The notes: generated from the sequence alone by a model not told the origin. A DNA stretch of 64,000 nt from Hermatobates lingyangjiaoensis (GCA_026182355.1 JAPFBL010000068.1:11569001-11633000), one strand, 5' to 3'; numbered from the stretch's first letter, positions 22,691-34,979 are shown. Translations and numbers: made by a program.

Positions 22691-24589
22691 GAATCAACTA
22701 AAGCCCACAGTCGCAGAAAATCACTAGCTAAATATAATACTAAATAAGTTTGCAACATAAAAAGAATGTCCATCCTGATAGCTACCTGTTTGTCATACTT
22801 TTCATTAAAATTATTATTAATAGGCCTGAGAGAGGGAAGGCGAACTACTCCTGTAATGTCATGGTTGGCACAACGACTGGGATATCTAAATAAGGAACAT
22901 GGGTACTCTTTTGTAAATTTAAATAATTCCCAAGCAATGTAACAACGTAACAACTTATGTATCGTTTAGAAGTTCCCAAGAGGGTCCACGTTTTGATACT
23001 CAATACATAGTGTGGTACATGCTTAATTCTCTGAAACGAAGCGTTTCATAACTAGTTATCAAGAACAAAAAGCTACAAAATCAAATTCCACTTTCGTATG
23101 TACAACAAAATTTATTGTCCTCTATTTTTATTAGTAATTATTACTATTATCACAATTGTTTTGTTTAAAATACAATCATTCTTGTTTTATTGATTCAACT
23201 AATCAAAAGTTTATCTATGAATACATAAAATTCCGGACGTAATTTTTAACAATTACTCTCAAATAATTTATAGTTCAATATTTCGCCTTTGTACAGATTG
23301 CAAACCTTCTCATTCTTAAGTTACAATAAATAATGGAAAATTATTTGGTAATAAAGCCTGCCCAGGTATAACTCAGGTTAATGTTTAAATGTAACAATAG
23401 TAAACTGTAATTTTTAAAGTTTTTTTTAAAATTTGTATCAATTACGTTTGTCAGATTTCTCTTAAAGCAATAAATTTTTAAAATAATTCCATTTAAAAAT
23501 GTTGAGTTTAATTTTGTATATATTTTATCGCCTATACAGATTTACGGTTTACGGTCTAAAAAGTATTTTGAATGGTTTTCAAGATTCAATTAATGACATC
23601 AATTGATCTTAATAGTAGCTAGCACACTTGGAGTATGTGCCAATAAAATAACGGAATACAGTGTCAGAATACTTTCAAACCACTAAATTTCTTATAGAAG
23701 ATGAATGCAAGTAAAAGTTTACAACACAAATATATATTGTGTAATCTGTAAACATAAGCATATGTTTTAAAATATTTATCTGAGTATTGATGATTATTTA
23801 TACATCTGATGTAATCCATGAAGAAAGAAAAAAAAGTTAGTTTTATAATATCTCGACGAATATATTTCGTACTTTTTATAAGGACCATTAATTTCTACTT
23901 AAAATATGATATCATGAAAGAATCGAAGGATTAAATGAATGCGCATTCATTTATGATTATGAATGAAATCTAGACTATACCAAGGTTGGCAAACTATTTA
24001 GTTGAAAGGCTAAAAAATAACAGCAGTTTTGTCATTTAGATTTATTTAGCCTATTAAATTTCATTTAATCAAAAATGATTCTAAAATCTGATTGAAACTG
24101 GGTATAAAAGTAAAATTAGAGCCTAATTCCATAGTTAGCTTACGCATTATAGTAATGACGTTTTTATTAAAATTGGAACATGTATGTGGTTACTGAGGTT
24201 AGGATTGATGTTATTCTGGGTATGCAAAGTGTGTAATTTGAGGCTCAATTACTGTTTTCTCGTCAATGAAACATACCCTCAATTATCTTTGGGTCAGTTA
24301 ATATTTGAAAATGATGGTGCAGGGGTCTTGTTCTGCAATCCTGTTGGCCACTAAACAATAACACTCATTTTTTCATTTTTTATTAGTCAATAAACTGCGT
24401 AACACTATGACGACAAACAAATAAAATAATATGACTTGATAACCAAGATGAGCAGAAAACCGTCCTGAACTTCAAATAAATTAATTTAAATATGTGAATT
24501 TGATTATGATGAGTGGAACCACAATGATATGAGATATATTGGCATTTATTTAAAAACGTGTTCCAGTGAAGGTGGCCCTAGAGATGTTT
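22691..24589. other. AT-rich gene-free stretch
   Basis: No supported gene, repeat boundary or motif cluster. Confidence 0.5.
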
Positions 24590-24790
24590 TAATAAATGAA
24601 TCGCTATAAAGGTTTGACCATGGTTAGGTTGTAGAAGGCTCGTAGTCCTCAGATCGCCGAGTGCTCACGCCACTCCTCAACACCAGCCAGTTCTCCTTGT
24701 TCTCGACTCCAGTGCATTGCTCCGGACTCGCCCATTCTAAACCTGCAATTAACTATCGACCTCCAGCAACCACTTAAACACTGCCTTTTT
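24590..24790. other. GC-richer island, candidate conserved non-coding element
   Basis: A C-rich stretch (CACGCCACTCCTCAACACC near 24666) about 200 bp long with no open frame. Confidence 0.3.
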
Positions 24791-25265
24791 TATTGATCAA
24801 CCACTCTCATTCAAGTATAATTTAGTTTATCTCAAATTAGAAATGAGCTTATTATGAAAAAAATCAGAAATTGAAATGCTTTAAATAATTCAATTAAAAA
24901 ATATAATATACCTGGTTTTAATTATCTTTAACCTAATTAACATTTATACGTTATATATGTGTTGTTTTAGTCTAGAAAAATTGATGAAGTGTCTGACACT
25001 CATTTAGGGTATGGATGAGCCTCACTACCGCAATTTTCCTGCAACGAGAATCCTATTTTTAGGTTCTCTAAACATACTTAGATACTCAACTAGTCTCTGA
25101 TCCTGCAGGATCAAGTCTTCCACTAATAGAAACTTTAAGATCAAATTTACTTTCTACTCAAGAAGAAATCATAATTAATATGTTCATTGGTGATTACTGT
25201 AGACATATAGTAATTATTCAGTATATACACTAATACCTTATTACCTATTCCATTATAATTTATAT

Positions 25266-25270
<5 letters not shown>

Positions 25271-25306
<36 letters not shown>
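25271..25306. repeat. (TA)n microsatellite
   Basis: A TA tract immediately left of the inverted repeat at 25305-25625. Confidence 0.9.
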
Positions 25307-25312
<6 letters not shown>

Positions 25313-25625
25313 CCTTAAATAACACCCCATATTTGGCTTGTATCTGTTTCTTACACAATTTCTCCAGTTTCCGGAATTCCTTCTTCGTCTCTTCATTAAA
25401 ACTATAAAGCTTATCACCAATATTGCTAATCGACATGTTTCGAATGTACCACATTCATCATCAGGACAATAATGAGAATATTATTGTCGAAACATGTCGA
25501 CTAGCAATATTGGTGATAAGCTTTATAGTTGTAATGAAGAGATGAGGAAGGAATTCTGAAAACTGGAGAAATTGTGTCAAAAAGAGATACAAACCAAATA
25601 TATGGCATTATTTAACAATATATAT
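25305..25625. repeat. Inverted repeat with about 138-bp arms carrying two different motif stems
   Basis: Arms 25305-25443 and 25487-25625 are reverse complements with scattered differences; the centre is 43 bp. On the minus strand the left unit reads CTGATGA (25464-25458), one spacer T, stem GAATGT/ACATTC around GGT, then GAAA (25441-25438). On the plus strand the right unit has a different stem, GACAATAAT (25465-25473) pairing with ATTATTGTC (25480-25488), followed by GAAA (25489-25492). Both then continue into the same CATGTCG arm. The right unit lacks its own CTGATGA, so the inversion joint falls in the motif. Confidence 0.85.
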
Positions 25626-25647
25626 TTAATTGAAGGCCTGCTTCCAA

Positions 25648-25651
<4 letters not shown>

Positions 25652-25708
<57 letters not shown>
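25652..25708. repeat. (CA)n then (TA)n compound microsatellite
   Basis: About 30 bp of CA followed by about 27 bp of TA, between the inverted repeat and family B copy 6. Confidence 0.95.
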
Positions 25709-25709
<1 letters not shown>

Positions 25710-25806
25710 GCCAATGATCAATAAACAATATGAAATAAGAAAAAAATGACTAACATCTTTCAACCACAAGAAGCGGTCTTCGTCAGAGTCAAAAGCCCAA
25801 CTCACG
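25709..25806 (-). repeat. Family B repeat, copy 6
   Basis: Minus orientation. Core: CTGACGA (25786-25780), spacer A, stem GACCGC/GTGGTT paired throughout with G-T wobbles, GAAA (25761-25758). Outer blocks ATATGAAATAAG and CCCAACTCACG are recognisable. Confidence 0.8.
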
Positions 25807-26275
25807 TCTTTATTTCAATTGTGTTTTATATATACATATATATAAATTATAATTTATACGAGTATATATGTAATCTTAATAAATGCACGCATTATTAAAT
25901 ACATCACTGTGCTTCTTAATAATCTTTTCAATCTTCCTAACTGACTATTTCATACAATACAAATGCAGACATAAGATACAAATGTATTCTTTTCCCATAA
26001 CTTATTTATTGAACATATTGTTTATTTTGTGAATTTAGAACTTTTATAATTATTGTAATTTCTATGATTAAATTTGATATTATTTATAGACAATAGTTTT
26101 GTGATTTTAGTAATGAAATTGGTCTTGAAATAATATTAATAACCACACTTGTATTCCAGCGATAAATCTACGACTAAAATAAATAAAAAAGAAATCTCAT
26201 CACAACTTGTTTATCCATGTCATCAGATATAGATGGGTATATATGATGCCATATATTGCACCACTCTGAGTCTTG

Positions 26276-26390
26276 TGAGTGATTTGCAATATGTTGTACC
26301 TCTCAAGCCCAGTCAAGCAGTCATCAATTTAATATTTAAGAATACAGTTTCACAATGCTTACCACTTGAATATTATATCTTCAAGGTGAA
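26276..26390 (+). repeat. Family F dispersed repeat fragment
   Basis: GTGAGTGATT, TCAAGCAGTC, TCAATTTA and the blocks after them align with 32341-32455 at roughly two-thirds identity. The family is unknown. Confidence 0.5.
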
Positions 26391-26719
26391 TATATTACGA
26401 ATGTAATTCAATAAATAAACCTTGTATGTATAAGTTAAAATAAAAAGAAACTTTGCAATTTATTTAACTACTGCTACAACAGAGAGGTTCATTGTTGTAG
26501 TTGTAATGGAACTAGAATATATTTATTTCTTTTAGAAGAGACAAACATTGGGTGAAGTCAGTATTTGAGAATTCACACTAGGTGTTACGACCCTATATAT
26601 TTGTATAAGTAGGCAGCAAATCTTTTTTAAAACAACTTGAATTGAAATATGCAGCAGCCTCTGCATATATATATATATATATAAATTTAGATAAGAAGAG
26701 AAAGGGAGAAAATAAAAAA

Positions 26720-26880
26720 TCAAACCTAAAAAGCATGGAAGTAAAAACAAAGGGTGGGGCATTGAGCAAGCGAGTAGTGAGTGCATGCTGTAGATGGCAT
26801 TACTGAACACGGCGAAAGGTTGCCCACTCCTATCACGTAAACCTTGTATTTCTTCTGAACAGAGCAACTGTTCAAACGAC
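26720..26880. other. Small GC-richer island
   Basis: About 160 bp of more balanced DNA within the 137-codon minus-strand frame at 26532-26945. That frame is largely low-complexity and passes through a (TA)n tract at 26668-26683, so it is not a gene. Confidence 0.3.
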
Positions 26881-27339
26881 CTACTTTTTTTAAGCAACTT
26901 ATTCCTTTGAAAATAGAAAAAAAATGTAAAAGCTAAAATCAACATTTATTGTTCATACTTATTCTTTGTTAAAATTTTTATTGACTATGGAGTCTTATTA
27001 TCTATTATATATTTAATGATGAATTATGTCATGTAACTAATTGATACATTTTTATGAAATATCCTCTCTACCCTGTAAGAACTTATCTTTCCTTTTTACT
27101 TATGTGTCCCCTTAAAATAAGATTTAATTACCCAGGTGGTAATTTGCTCATCTCACTCGAAGGAATATTATGAGCACATAATTTATTTGTGGGTAGATTA
27201 CTGGATTGACTGACATTGATGTAATTTTCTTATCACGTAAAGTTTAATTAGCATGACTATTCAATATAATGTCAATTCAATTATTATTATTATTCTAGTT
27301 ATATAATTACAGTTACAACTAGAAAACACAATCAAGAGA

Positions 27340-27420
27340 CTAACAGTCAGGATTCTCGATCATTTCTACATTCTTGCTATCTTCAGGAGAGTATATATAT
27401 ATATATATATATATATGTTA
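27340..27420 (-). repeat. Family C repeat fragment with motif and (TA)n
   Basis: On the minus strand CTCTCCTGAAGA leads to a weak stem and GAAA (core 27386-27363). CTCTCCT plus CTGANGA is shared with 34980-35040 and, less exactly, 27600-27700 and 51301-51440. A (TA)n tract at 27391-27416 abuts it. Confidence 0.5.
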
Positions 27421-27545
27421 ATAAGAAATTCAAAAATGTGACAAAGATGTTTCAACCAATAGAACTAGTATTGGTTAGATTCTGACTGCTCTGAAGCTGT
27501 TTCGCTTGGACGTTGATTTTATTTCACGTGTTAACTGTAAAATCT
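27418..27545 (-). repeat. Family B-related variant with a strong stem
   Basis: On the minus strand the seven-base stem AACCAAT/ATTGGTT (27476-27470 and 27460-27454) is followed directly by GAAA (27453-27450) and then CATCTTTGTCAC. The CTGANGA box is decayed to CAGAATCT. A TTTCACGTGTTAACTG flank near 27520 resembles the outer end of family B. Confidence 0.5.
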
Positions 27546-27546
27546 T

Positions 27547-27550
<4 letters not shown>

Positions 27551-27586
<36 letters not shown>
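27551..27586. repeat. (TA)n microsatellite
   Basis: A long TA tract between the family B variant and a family C fragment. Confidence 0.9.
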
Positions 27587-27590
<4 letters not shown>

Positions 27591-27599
27591 TCAATGTAC

Positions 27600-27700
27600 A
27601 TAAAAAAACATAGGAAAATTAAAAGCACACACTTACAGTCTCTAATTTTTGGTTTGAACTGTCTTTAGGAGAGATAAGAGAGGGAAACCAAGCGCACTGA
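27600..27700 (-). repeat. Family C repeat fragment, decayed
   Basis: On the minus strand CTCTCCTAAAGACAGTTC and AAATTAGAGACTGTAAGTG resemble the copy at 34980-35040. The CTGANGA box has one change. Confidence 0.4.
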
Positions 27701-27731
27701 TTTAATCAAAAAAGTATATATATATATATAC

Positions 27732-28259
27732 CTTTTTCACTAATTTAAATTGTTTATTCTAACGTAAAATTAATATGTTAGAATAATTACAACATTTACG
27801 GGCACCACATAACTGTTTTTTAGAGGACTAGTTATTATTGTTCTCTTGTGTCTCATTACAACCTTTGTTTTTATTTCTCAAACGCAAAACCATATTTTCT
27901 TTCAAATAATAATAATAAACCAAGGGGTTAAGCAAAAAATGTTCTGCAAATAAGAGCTGCTGCAAATCTATGGTGGTGTCGTAACTAAACGTTCTCTGCT
28001 TGGCGTGTCTCCACTGGACATAGAGTTGAAATAGGAAGGTAAGACAGCAATAGTTACTGTGTACTTGAAAGGTAGGATGATGCAATCCTACAAGACAATC
28101 CAATTAAGATATATAAACCGTGCTCAATATTTTTGGATTAATTGCATTGTTAAGTAAAGTAAAGCAAGCATAACTCCACTCTTACTGCAATTCATATTTC
28201 TCTGCTGACAGAGAATGTATCCCAATTTATTTCAAGTACTGGTTCACTCAATTTTACTT
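27732..28259. other. AT-rich stretch, no gene seen
   Basis: The 91-codon minus-strand frame at 27828-28103 has no domain that I recognise. Nothing else is supported. Confidence 0.4.
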
Positions 28260-28515
28260 TTTATAAGTGATTGATGGGGTAGCAATGGAGTAATTAAGCG
28301 CCTCTAATAGCCTGCTAGCCTGCTAATAAGCACCTGTTAACCTGCTATATGCAGGGACAAACGAAAGAGGAGGAGAAGGTGATCAGGGGATGGGCCTGAC
28401 CACCTTTCGTTTCTCATCCTTCCTAATCCCCAAATCCCCTCCTTTTATCACAGCCCCAATCTAAGGTGTTATGCGATCCCTGCCGAAGGATGGATGATGC
28501 AGGGGTTCATCAAAG
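28260..28515. other. GC-rich island with CCTGCTA repeats and a homeobox-like site
   Basis: GAGTAATTAAGCG near 28290, three CCTGCTA units within about 35 bp (28311-28347), then a C-rich half around 28415-28460. There is no reading frame. Family A copy 3 begins within about 10 bp of the right edge, so the island may once have extended further. Confidence 0.4.
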
Positions 28516-28524
28516 AAAAAATGT

Positions 28525-30087
28525 TGTTTTAAGACGATTTATAATTAAAGATGTACGATAATTACATTTATTAGTCTCTAAACTAAAGATTTCAATTTTG
28601 AATTATCTTTTACATTTTCGGTCATTTATAGAATTATTATACTGGGAATTTTATGGCTTCTTAGTACTTAATAAGATTATTTTCCTTCCCCTTTGTCAAA
28701 AATCATAGATAGCAATTTTTTCTGAGTGAGTGTTATCCTTTTCCTGCCTCCTATACTCTGTTATAAGTTTGCTATGAATGTATATTGAGAAAAAATATAT
28801 TAGTAATTAGCCAGTTTTCATACTCAAATCGAAGTCAAAGCCAGCTATTCAATATAATTTACATATTTTATAGTTGGGAGCTTCTAATTTTTTGAAAATA
28901 ATAAATATGAACTATTAGACTAGAATAATAAAAAAAAACTGGATATTTCTCAACAAACAGAAGTCCTCTTTCTTGAGGAAAGAGTCCATTTGTCACATTT
29001 CAATATCATGGAAAGATACTACAATTCACAATGATAATGTAATTGTAACTGACATTAAGATTTGCCCAAGAGTGCAATATATAGATTTATTAAAGCATTT
29101 TATGAGAAAAGTCCATCATGCCATGGAAGACAAAGGTTATTTATTTATGTTTATTGGCGGTGATTTTTTTACATGTAAAAATATTATTCCTCTTACATCT
29201 CGTATAAGTCAATAAACTATTTAAATTCTTCCTTTATAAATATCAATTTTATCTCAGTGGATTCGCTCAAAAAATTTCTAAGTTAATGTAAACATTGAAA
29301 AAAATATCAAAAATTTGACAAGTATAGCAGGTGATCCCTTAGTCTAGGATAAACAAACAGTTTTTATAGCGTTATTGCTCTTTTCCGTAATTGAAACTTC
29401 ATGAATTTTTTTTTATGAATACCTATTGTTTTGTTCCATTTGGTAAAATTTTCATGAGTTATTAATGAGCCGTTTAGAGTCTTTAACGCCTCTTTGGTGA
29501 ATATAATTTGAAAAAAATATTTCAAATAATTTTCCATATAATGTTCTATTTTTAGGCATAGTTTCATTTTGATTAGTCAAACGTTATGGCTTGTATCACT
29601 CTCACAAGGTTTGAGATTGAATTATAAGTCAAAATTTGTACATTTTATTGAAAAAAAAATTTCCAGTTGTTTTAAAATTCTGAATATATTTTTTGTTTGT
29701 TCCATTTGTAACCTCAAAGATAATGTCAAAATTTCAAAACTAAAGGGTTATTAGTTTATGAGAAAAAAATGTTTTTTAAAAAACGGTTTTTGAGAAAAGA
29801 AGCGACTTTCCCGTAATGCATAATTCTTCCCAAACAATAGGGACCATCTACACTATGAGGCCCATTTTTGTATAACATATCAACTTGATCCATCAAAGAT
29901 TCTGGACCGTCGCGTTGTAACAAGCAATGCTAACACACTCACCCACCCACCCACCCACAAACACACACACAGACATCATCGAAAAAACTTCATAAAACGA
30001 CTTCTGAGACCTCAAAACATGTAATTCCGTCAAAATCTTGAAATCTAATTTTTTCACGATCACTATACTTTACTTATAGTAAAGTAA
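28525..30087 (+). mobile_element. Family A, copy 3 (best preserved body)
   Basis: It aligns with copy 1 from its first bases and with copy 2 from about position 16020 on. It contains every block: 5' AT-rich part, relic frame at 28973-29215, middle, (ACCC)n and CA tract at 29940-29972, conserved tail and terminal hairpin. It lacks the TACTTTAC 5' end seen at 15876, so it is 5' truncated or joined differently at the border with the GC-rich island. Confidence 0.8.
28973..29215 (+). pseudogene. Short relic reading frame within family A, function unknown
   Basis: An 80-codon frame with phrases RVQYIDLLKHFMRK and YLFMFIGGDFF. The equivalent part of copy 2 (about 16364-16550) reads in the same frame as RVQYIDLLKQFMRQ and FMFVGGDF, with two stops and no frameshift in that part. 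The old copy near 15070 keeps RVQTIDCLL. This suggests family A, or its parent, once coded for protein here. I do not recognise the family; there is no visible DDE, reverse transcriptase or zinc-finger signature. Confidence 0.35.
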
Positions 30088-32169
30088 AAAACTTAAAATT
30101 AGTTTGCTATAATAAAAATCAAAAATGTTTCCTTATTAGTTGAATGTACTATATTCAACTAATATAGCTATAAAAACTGAAAATTCAACTTAGGATATCG
30201 GATAACCAATGTGTTTGTTGAATTGGTTAACATTGACATAGATATGTTTTTAACTGAATTGAGAAAACAAAATTGCTATTTATATGTTAACAAAAGAAAT
30301 TTCAAAACATTTTCATGAGTTTATATGATATTTTATTTTATTATTTTATCTTTCAGCTTTATTTTATATGAATGATTGTCTAAAAAAGTTTATTGTCTAA
30401 AAAATGTGCTTCAGGATAAGTTAATGTCCCTAAAAATAAATGATCTTCATAAAACAATGCGTTTCAAAGATATAGTGTTTTTCATTAGGTTAACTTCAGT
30501 AGTTGGAAGAGTTGGTGGATAGCAACTGTGTTGTAACCAATCTATTGATCGATTTCTTTATCAAATCTTAGTGACAGATATATAGTTCGTGAAGTGTTTA
30601 AACTGAAATTGCGTCACTAGGGTCTTCTCACAGAGTTGCGAGATCGCCCTTATTATGGTGATTAGATGTGCTTAACATTTTGGAGAAAAAGCTAACATAC
30701 TCATATTTTACTATATTAGTATGTAAAATATGTAAAAATGTACATATGTAAATATGCAAAAATAAAGTAATATGTAAAAATATGAAAATAATATGTATTT
30801 TTCTTACACTATAAATAAGAAAATTCCGGATGTGAATCCTGCCAAAGAGGTCATATTATTTCTCAAAAAGAAAGGAAGTAGGTCTCAAAAACCTCTTTAT
30901 TGAAAATTCTAAAATTCAATTCACGGATGTACTCAATTGTTGTGGAATCTCATTTGATGATAAACTGCGGATGCCAGTTTGATAATATATGAGACTTTAT
31001 TTAGTTCAATGATTAACTAAAAATATTAATTTATTCTTAACGTGTTCGATATTGTGTTTACTTAAAGCAAAGTGGAGTATACACCACTTCAGGTTTTTTT
31101 TTGTTTTTTTGATGATGTCTGTCAGAGTGTGAAGATAGATTGATGTGTTCGTGCTCGTTACAGGTCCCGAATGCATCCGTTTGATGCATCAATTTCATAT
31201 TTAACCAAACAATTAGTCTACTGTGCAGCTGTGCTCTATTATCTGTGAAAGAGTCACTTTTTGGAGACAATGTGATTAAAACCATTGATTTTGTCCCTAA
31301 AAGTGCTAAATATAGAGTCTTGAAATGTTGGGGTTATCATGAAACAACCAGTATCATTACTAAAAAAAATTTAAAATTTTTCAACGAACACAATGATCAG
31401 CTTCTAATAAAATGTAAAAATGTTTGATTTATGATTGATTCTGAAGGCTTGGAGACACTTTACAGATCACTTTACAGATAAAACATAATAAACTAAATTC
31501 TGTTTTGTTGTAATTACATGGACGAAAAGGGACGAAATAGTATATTTACAGCTTCAAATCTATGAAATGAGAACTAGTGAATATATTTTTCAATCAAGAA
31601 ATTATAAAATGGATTAGAATAATCTAGCTAAGAATAATTAGTGTAAGTAGAGAATCTAGAACTACTTAATTTCTGTCTATTGAAAGCTGTCCTGAGTGAG
31701 CACTACGATTGCCTCTATTGCGGTGATTAGTTGCGTAAAACCCAGTAGATACTCTGAATAATCACAATTGTGATATGCAATGGTATGCAGATGACTATTG
31801 TTAACATAAAATGTATAGAATTTATGGTACTGCATTTCTTCATAAATTGTTTTCTGAATTCTTGATAAATGGGTAAAAGAGAAATATTCAAATATAGAGG
31901 TATATTAACCTCAATTAACGTATTGTTTGATTGTTGATTGTTATTTTACTGGTGAAAGGATATTATAGCTTAACATAAAACTAATCGTTTACATATCTCA
32001 GTTTTGAGTTCATATTCCCAATGACTTTCTTTTCATTAACTCCACAAACACTATCTTTCCACAAGTACTTATGTTCTACCATTGATTACCAACTTAGAAG
32101 ACTTTTTTGTATTGAGAGCTGATTTACAAGGTGACCCTCGTTTTGTTTAGTCAACCACATTTAATATTA
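30088..32169. other. AT-rich gene-free stretch
   Basis: Short frames at 31058-31427 on both strands lack domains. No repeat boundary is recognised. Confidence 0.45.
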
Positions 32170-32500
32170 CTTAACTAGGGCTGACAAAAGCGGCCTGTTT
32201 GATGACACAACTCAGAAATGCATCGCGGGTAATTTGTTACAGACTACGTAGTTTTGAAGGAAGCTACTTTCACATTCTTCCAGTAGAATTAGGCTGGTTA
32301 TTCAATTTCCAGACTAGATTGCATGAGTGGGCAAGAGTCTTTGTGAGTGATTCGCAGTCGGTGCGTGTGGCTCAAACCGTGTCAAGCAGTCTTCAATTTA
32401 TTATTAAAGGATACGGTCTTTGCACTCTTCACTTGCAGAATGTGAAATCTCGGAAGAAGTTGCAAGTAAAATGGCCGGCATTTTAATCTGTTAGCATTTT
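32170..32500 (+). repeat. Family F fragment inside a GC-richer block
   Basis: 32341-32455 aligns with 26276-26390. A 95-codon plus-strand frame (32199-32486) spans it but has no domain, and the other copy carries stops, so coding is doubtful. Confidence 0.45.
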
Positions 32501-32549
32501 TAAAATCTATATCAGTCTACTTATCCCTACCAACATATGATTGTTCATA

Positions 32550-32980
32550 TCTGGGGTGTTAACGGCGGCACCCTGTTCCAGTGTCGATTGTCGGCTCAGA
32601 CTAAAACTGTCGAGATAGCACCTTGATAAGGAGCACACTGCAGTTAGTGCTAAGACTCCCCGGGGCCGTCACTGACCAGTGTCCGGAGAGGGCCGAAGAG
32701 ACCGTCCAGGTTGCTCAACTCCCTGCGGGCTTGGGAGTGGCTGCTCGATCTGCTCTGATAAATTCTCCGTACTCGGTTTATTACTGGCAATAATTTCCAA
32801 TTTATAATGTATTTACGTAAGCTATTGTCGGGTCGTAGCATTCTTCTGTAACACTCAGCCAGGTCTGCCCTACTAGATTCATATCAACACACTGTCACCT
32901 GGCCGTCCTTTCTATCAACCGACTTAGCATCAGACTCACTTCATTCCACAATCAGATCTATTTCTCCTTATACATTCCTT
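32550..32980. other. GC-rich island, candidate conserved non-coding element
   Basis: About 430 bp, one of the longest GC-rich patches, including CCCCGGGGCCG at 32658-32668 and several CpG. A 63-codon minus-strand frame (32650-32841) shows no domain. It could be a promoter or first exon of an unidentified gene, but no TATA, splice or coding signal decides it. Confidence 0.38.
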
Positions 32981-33322
32981 GCGCAAGACACAGTAGTTAT
33001 AAATCACGTTAAGCAATGCTAAACGTGAATAATGACTGGGTAGGTACTAATGGAACTTTTTTTTTTCATAAAATAGAATCCAGATTCATACATACTTGCA
33101 TACTAAAATATTTGAAGTTAAGTGGTATTCGTAAAGACCAACTTACTCTGCATTACATGGGTCACATTTGAATTGAACAGAGTAATCTTTAGTTATTTAT
33201 TAATGATAACATTATTCTTTCTCATTACTTTAATGCAAATCATAACTAATGTGAAAATTAACATTTTTAATGTAATTATTTCCTTGTTTACAAATCAATC
33301 TTTAGTATAATTACTAATAAGT

Positions 33323-33352
33323 ACTCTCTCTCTCTCTCTTTCTCTTTCTCTC
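33323..33352. repeat. (CT)n microsatellite
   Basis: CT units with two TTT interruptions. Confidence 0.85.
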
Positions 33353-33419
33353 ATCCCCATCTCTGATATTGAGCTCAAATTCAGAGAGTTTCAACCTCAA
33401 ATCACCACTTTATTCCAAG

Positions 33420-34115
33420 TGATGAAGTGTTTGGTATATTTTCTATACCATAAAATGTACAATAACTCGCATTGCCATTCAAGTAATTTCAAAAAAAGAT
33501 ATTCTGGTCATTCTTAAATAACTCTTAAAAGTCTTAAATAACTTTGTATGTTTTGGTATAATTCCATTACAATCATTCCAAAGGTATGACCTGTATCATG
33601 ACCGAAAGCTTTCAAAAACAATTACAAGTCTTATGTAAAACAGACTGATGACTTATTATATAAAGCAATAAAGTTTTAAATATTATCGGAAAAGATACAT
33701 TTTTGTTATTGAAAATGTTTTAATTTTTTTTTCTTTAATCTAGTTACAGCTATTAAGTTTGTAATTTTCATTAAACTTCAAGACTTTAAAATAGTATTTT
33801 AGAAGAAAAAAATGTTTTCTAAAAACCGATTATGAGTAAAAACGTTTGCATGACTTATCAAGATGCTGTTTCCCAAGAAAAAAAGCCACATTTACAATGG
33901 GGCCAATTTTTGTGCAAAATATGAATTTGTTCTATCAAACGATGTGACTGGAAAATGCCAATAAACATTATGATACACATCACACCCAACCCACCCAAAT
34001 ACACAAAGAAATCATTGAAGGAACCTCCAAAGAAGACTTTGGGGGTCTCAAAACATGTAAACCCGTCAAAATCTCGAGGTCAATTTTTTCATCATTGCTA
34101 GAATTGATTTATAAT
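33420..34115 (+). mobile_element. Family A, diverged copy
   Basis: Order and wording follow family A: CATTCCAAAGGTATGACCTG (Ca/Ac variant of the GCTCTCACAAGG block), TGTTTTCTAAAAACCG, AATGGGGCCAATTTTTGTG, CACCCAACCCACCC, then CTCAAAACATGTAAACCCGTC and AAATCTCGAGG at 34070. The terminal palindrome is degraded. Confidence 0.7.
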
Positions 34116-34979
34116 AATGTAAAGTGTGCTACCTAATATAGAACTCTATTCATATAGACCTATTCGAGTAAATAAACGTTGAAAATTTATTTCAATAAAT
34201 TTTATTTAAAATATCAATCAATACATTTTCTTAAGCTTTATATTGTGTATGGAAGTATTTGTTTGTAAAAACAAATATCTCATTTGTAAATTTGTCACCC
34301 ATGTCAAATTTTCGTACATTCAAATTATTAGCATAATTTTTACACTTGTAACTTGTAGCCTATAAGTTTAATTTTACATGTATACAGATGTGTTCAAAAA
34401 AATATGTAGTTAATTCTATATTTATTTCACTACATAAATTAAAATTCAATGTTTAAAAAATTCAATACATTGCAGAATTTTTCAAATTTTTGAAAGTACT
34501 CTCTCGTTTCTTCTATCAAAGCTATGAAAAGCACGAAGTTACTAGTTGTAGTTCCTGATCGATATGTTTCAAATGATTTTCACTCAATCGTCTAGATAAA
34601 ATTGTGATAAAAGTGTTGGAGATCTCTGATATTTATACTTAAAAGATGATTGAGTGGTGGTTGAAGGTTTACTTCTTTGTTTTTGAATATCAGGTAAGCA
34701 TAGTTGGGAGGAATAGGGCAAGGTGCTCTATTCTTCTTAACTACTTTACTAATGGTTGGGCATTGATAGTGAGTTATTAGAACCATTTCATCTTCAGGGT
34801 TAATGCACTTCTTTTTGTGTTATACTTTAGTATTCGTGCATCAGTAAGAAATTCTTCATCATATTGGTTTTTGTAGTTAAGTATAGCAGTAAACTATATT
34901 CATATAACATCAACGAAACAATCAAAAAAGGACAAAAAACGTTTCAAAATAAACTATAGGTAACATTAAATAGATATAC
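34116..34979. other. AT-rich sequence, nothing recognised
   Basis: The 64-codon minus-strand frame at 34592-34786 has no domain. Confidence 0.4.

Noticed and set aside
26532..26945. 137-codon minus-strand frame as a gene
   Set aside because: It passes through a (TA)n tract, is low-complexity and hydrophobic, and shows no motif.
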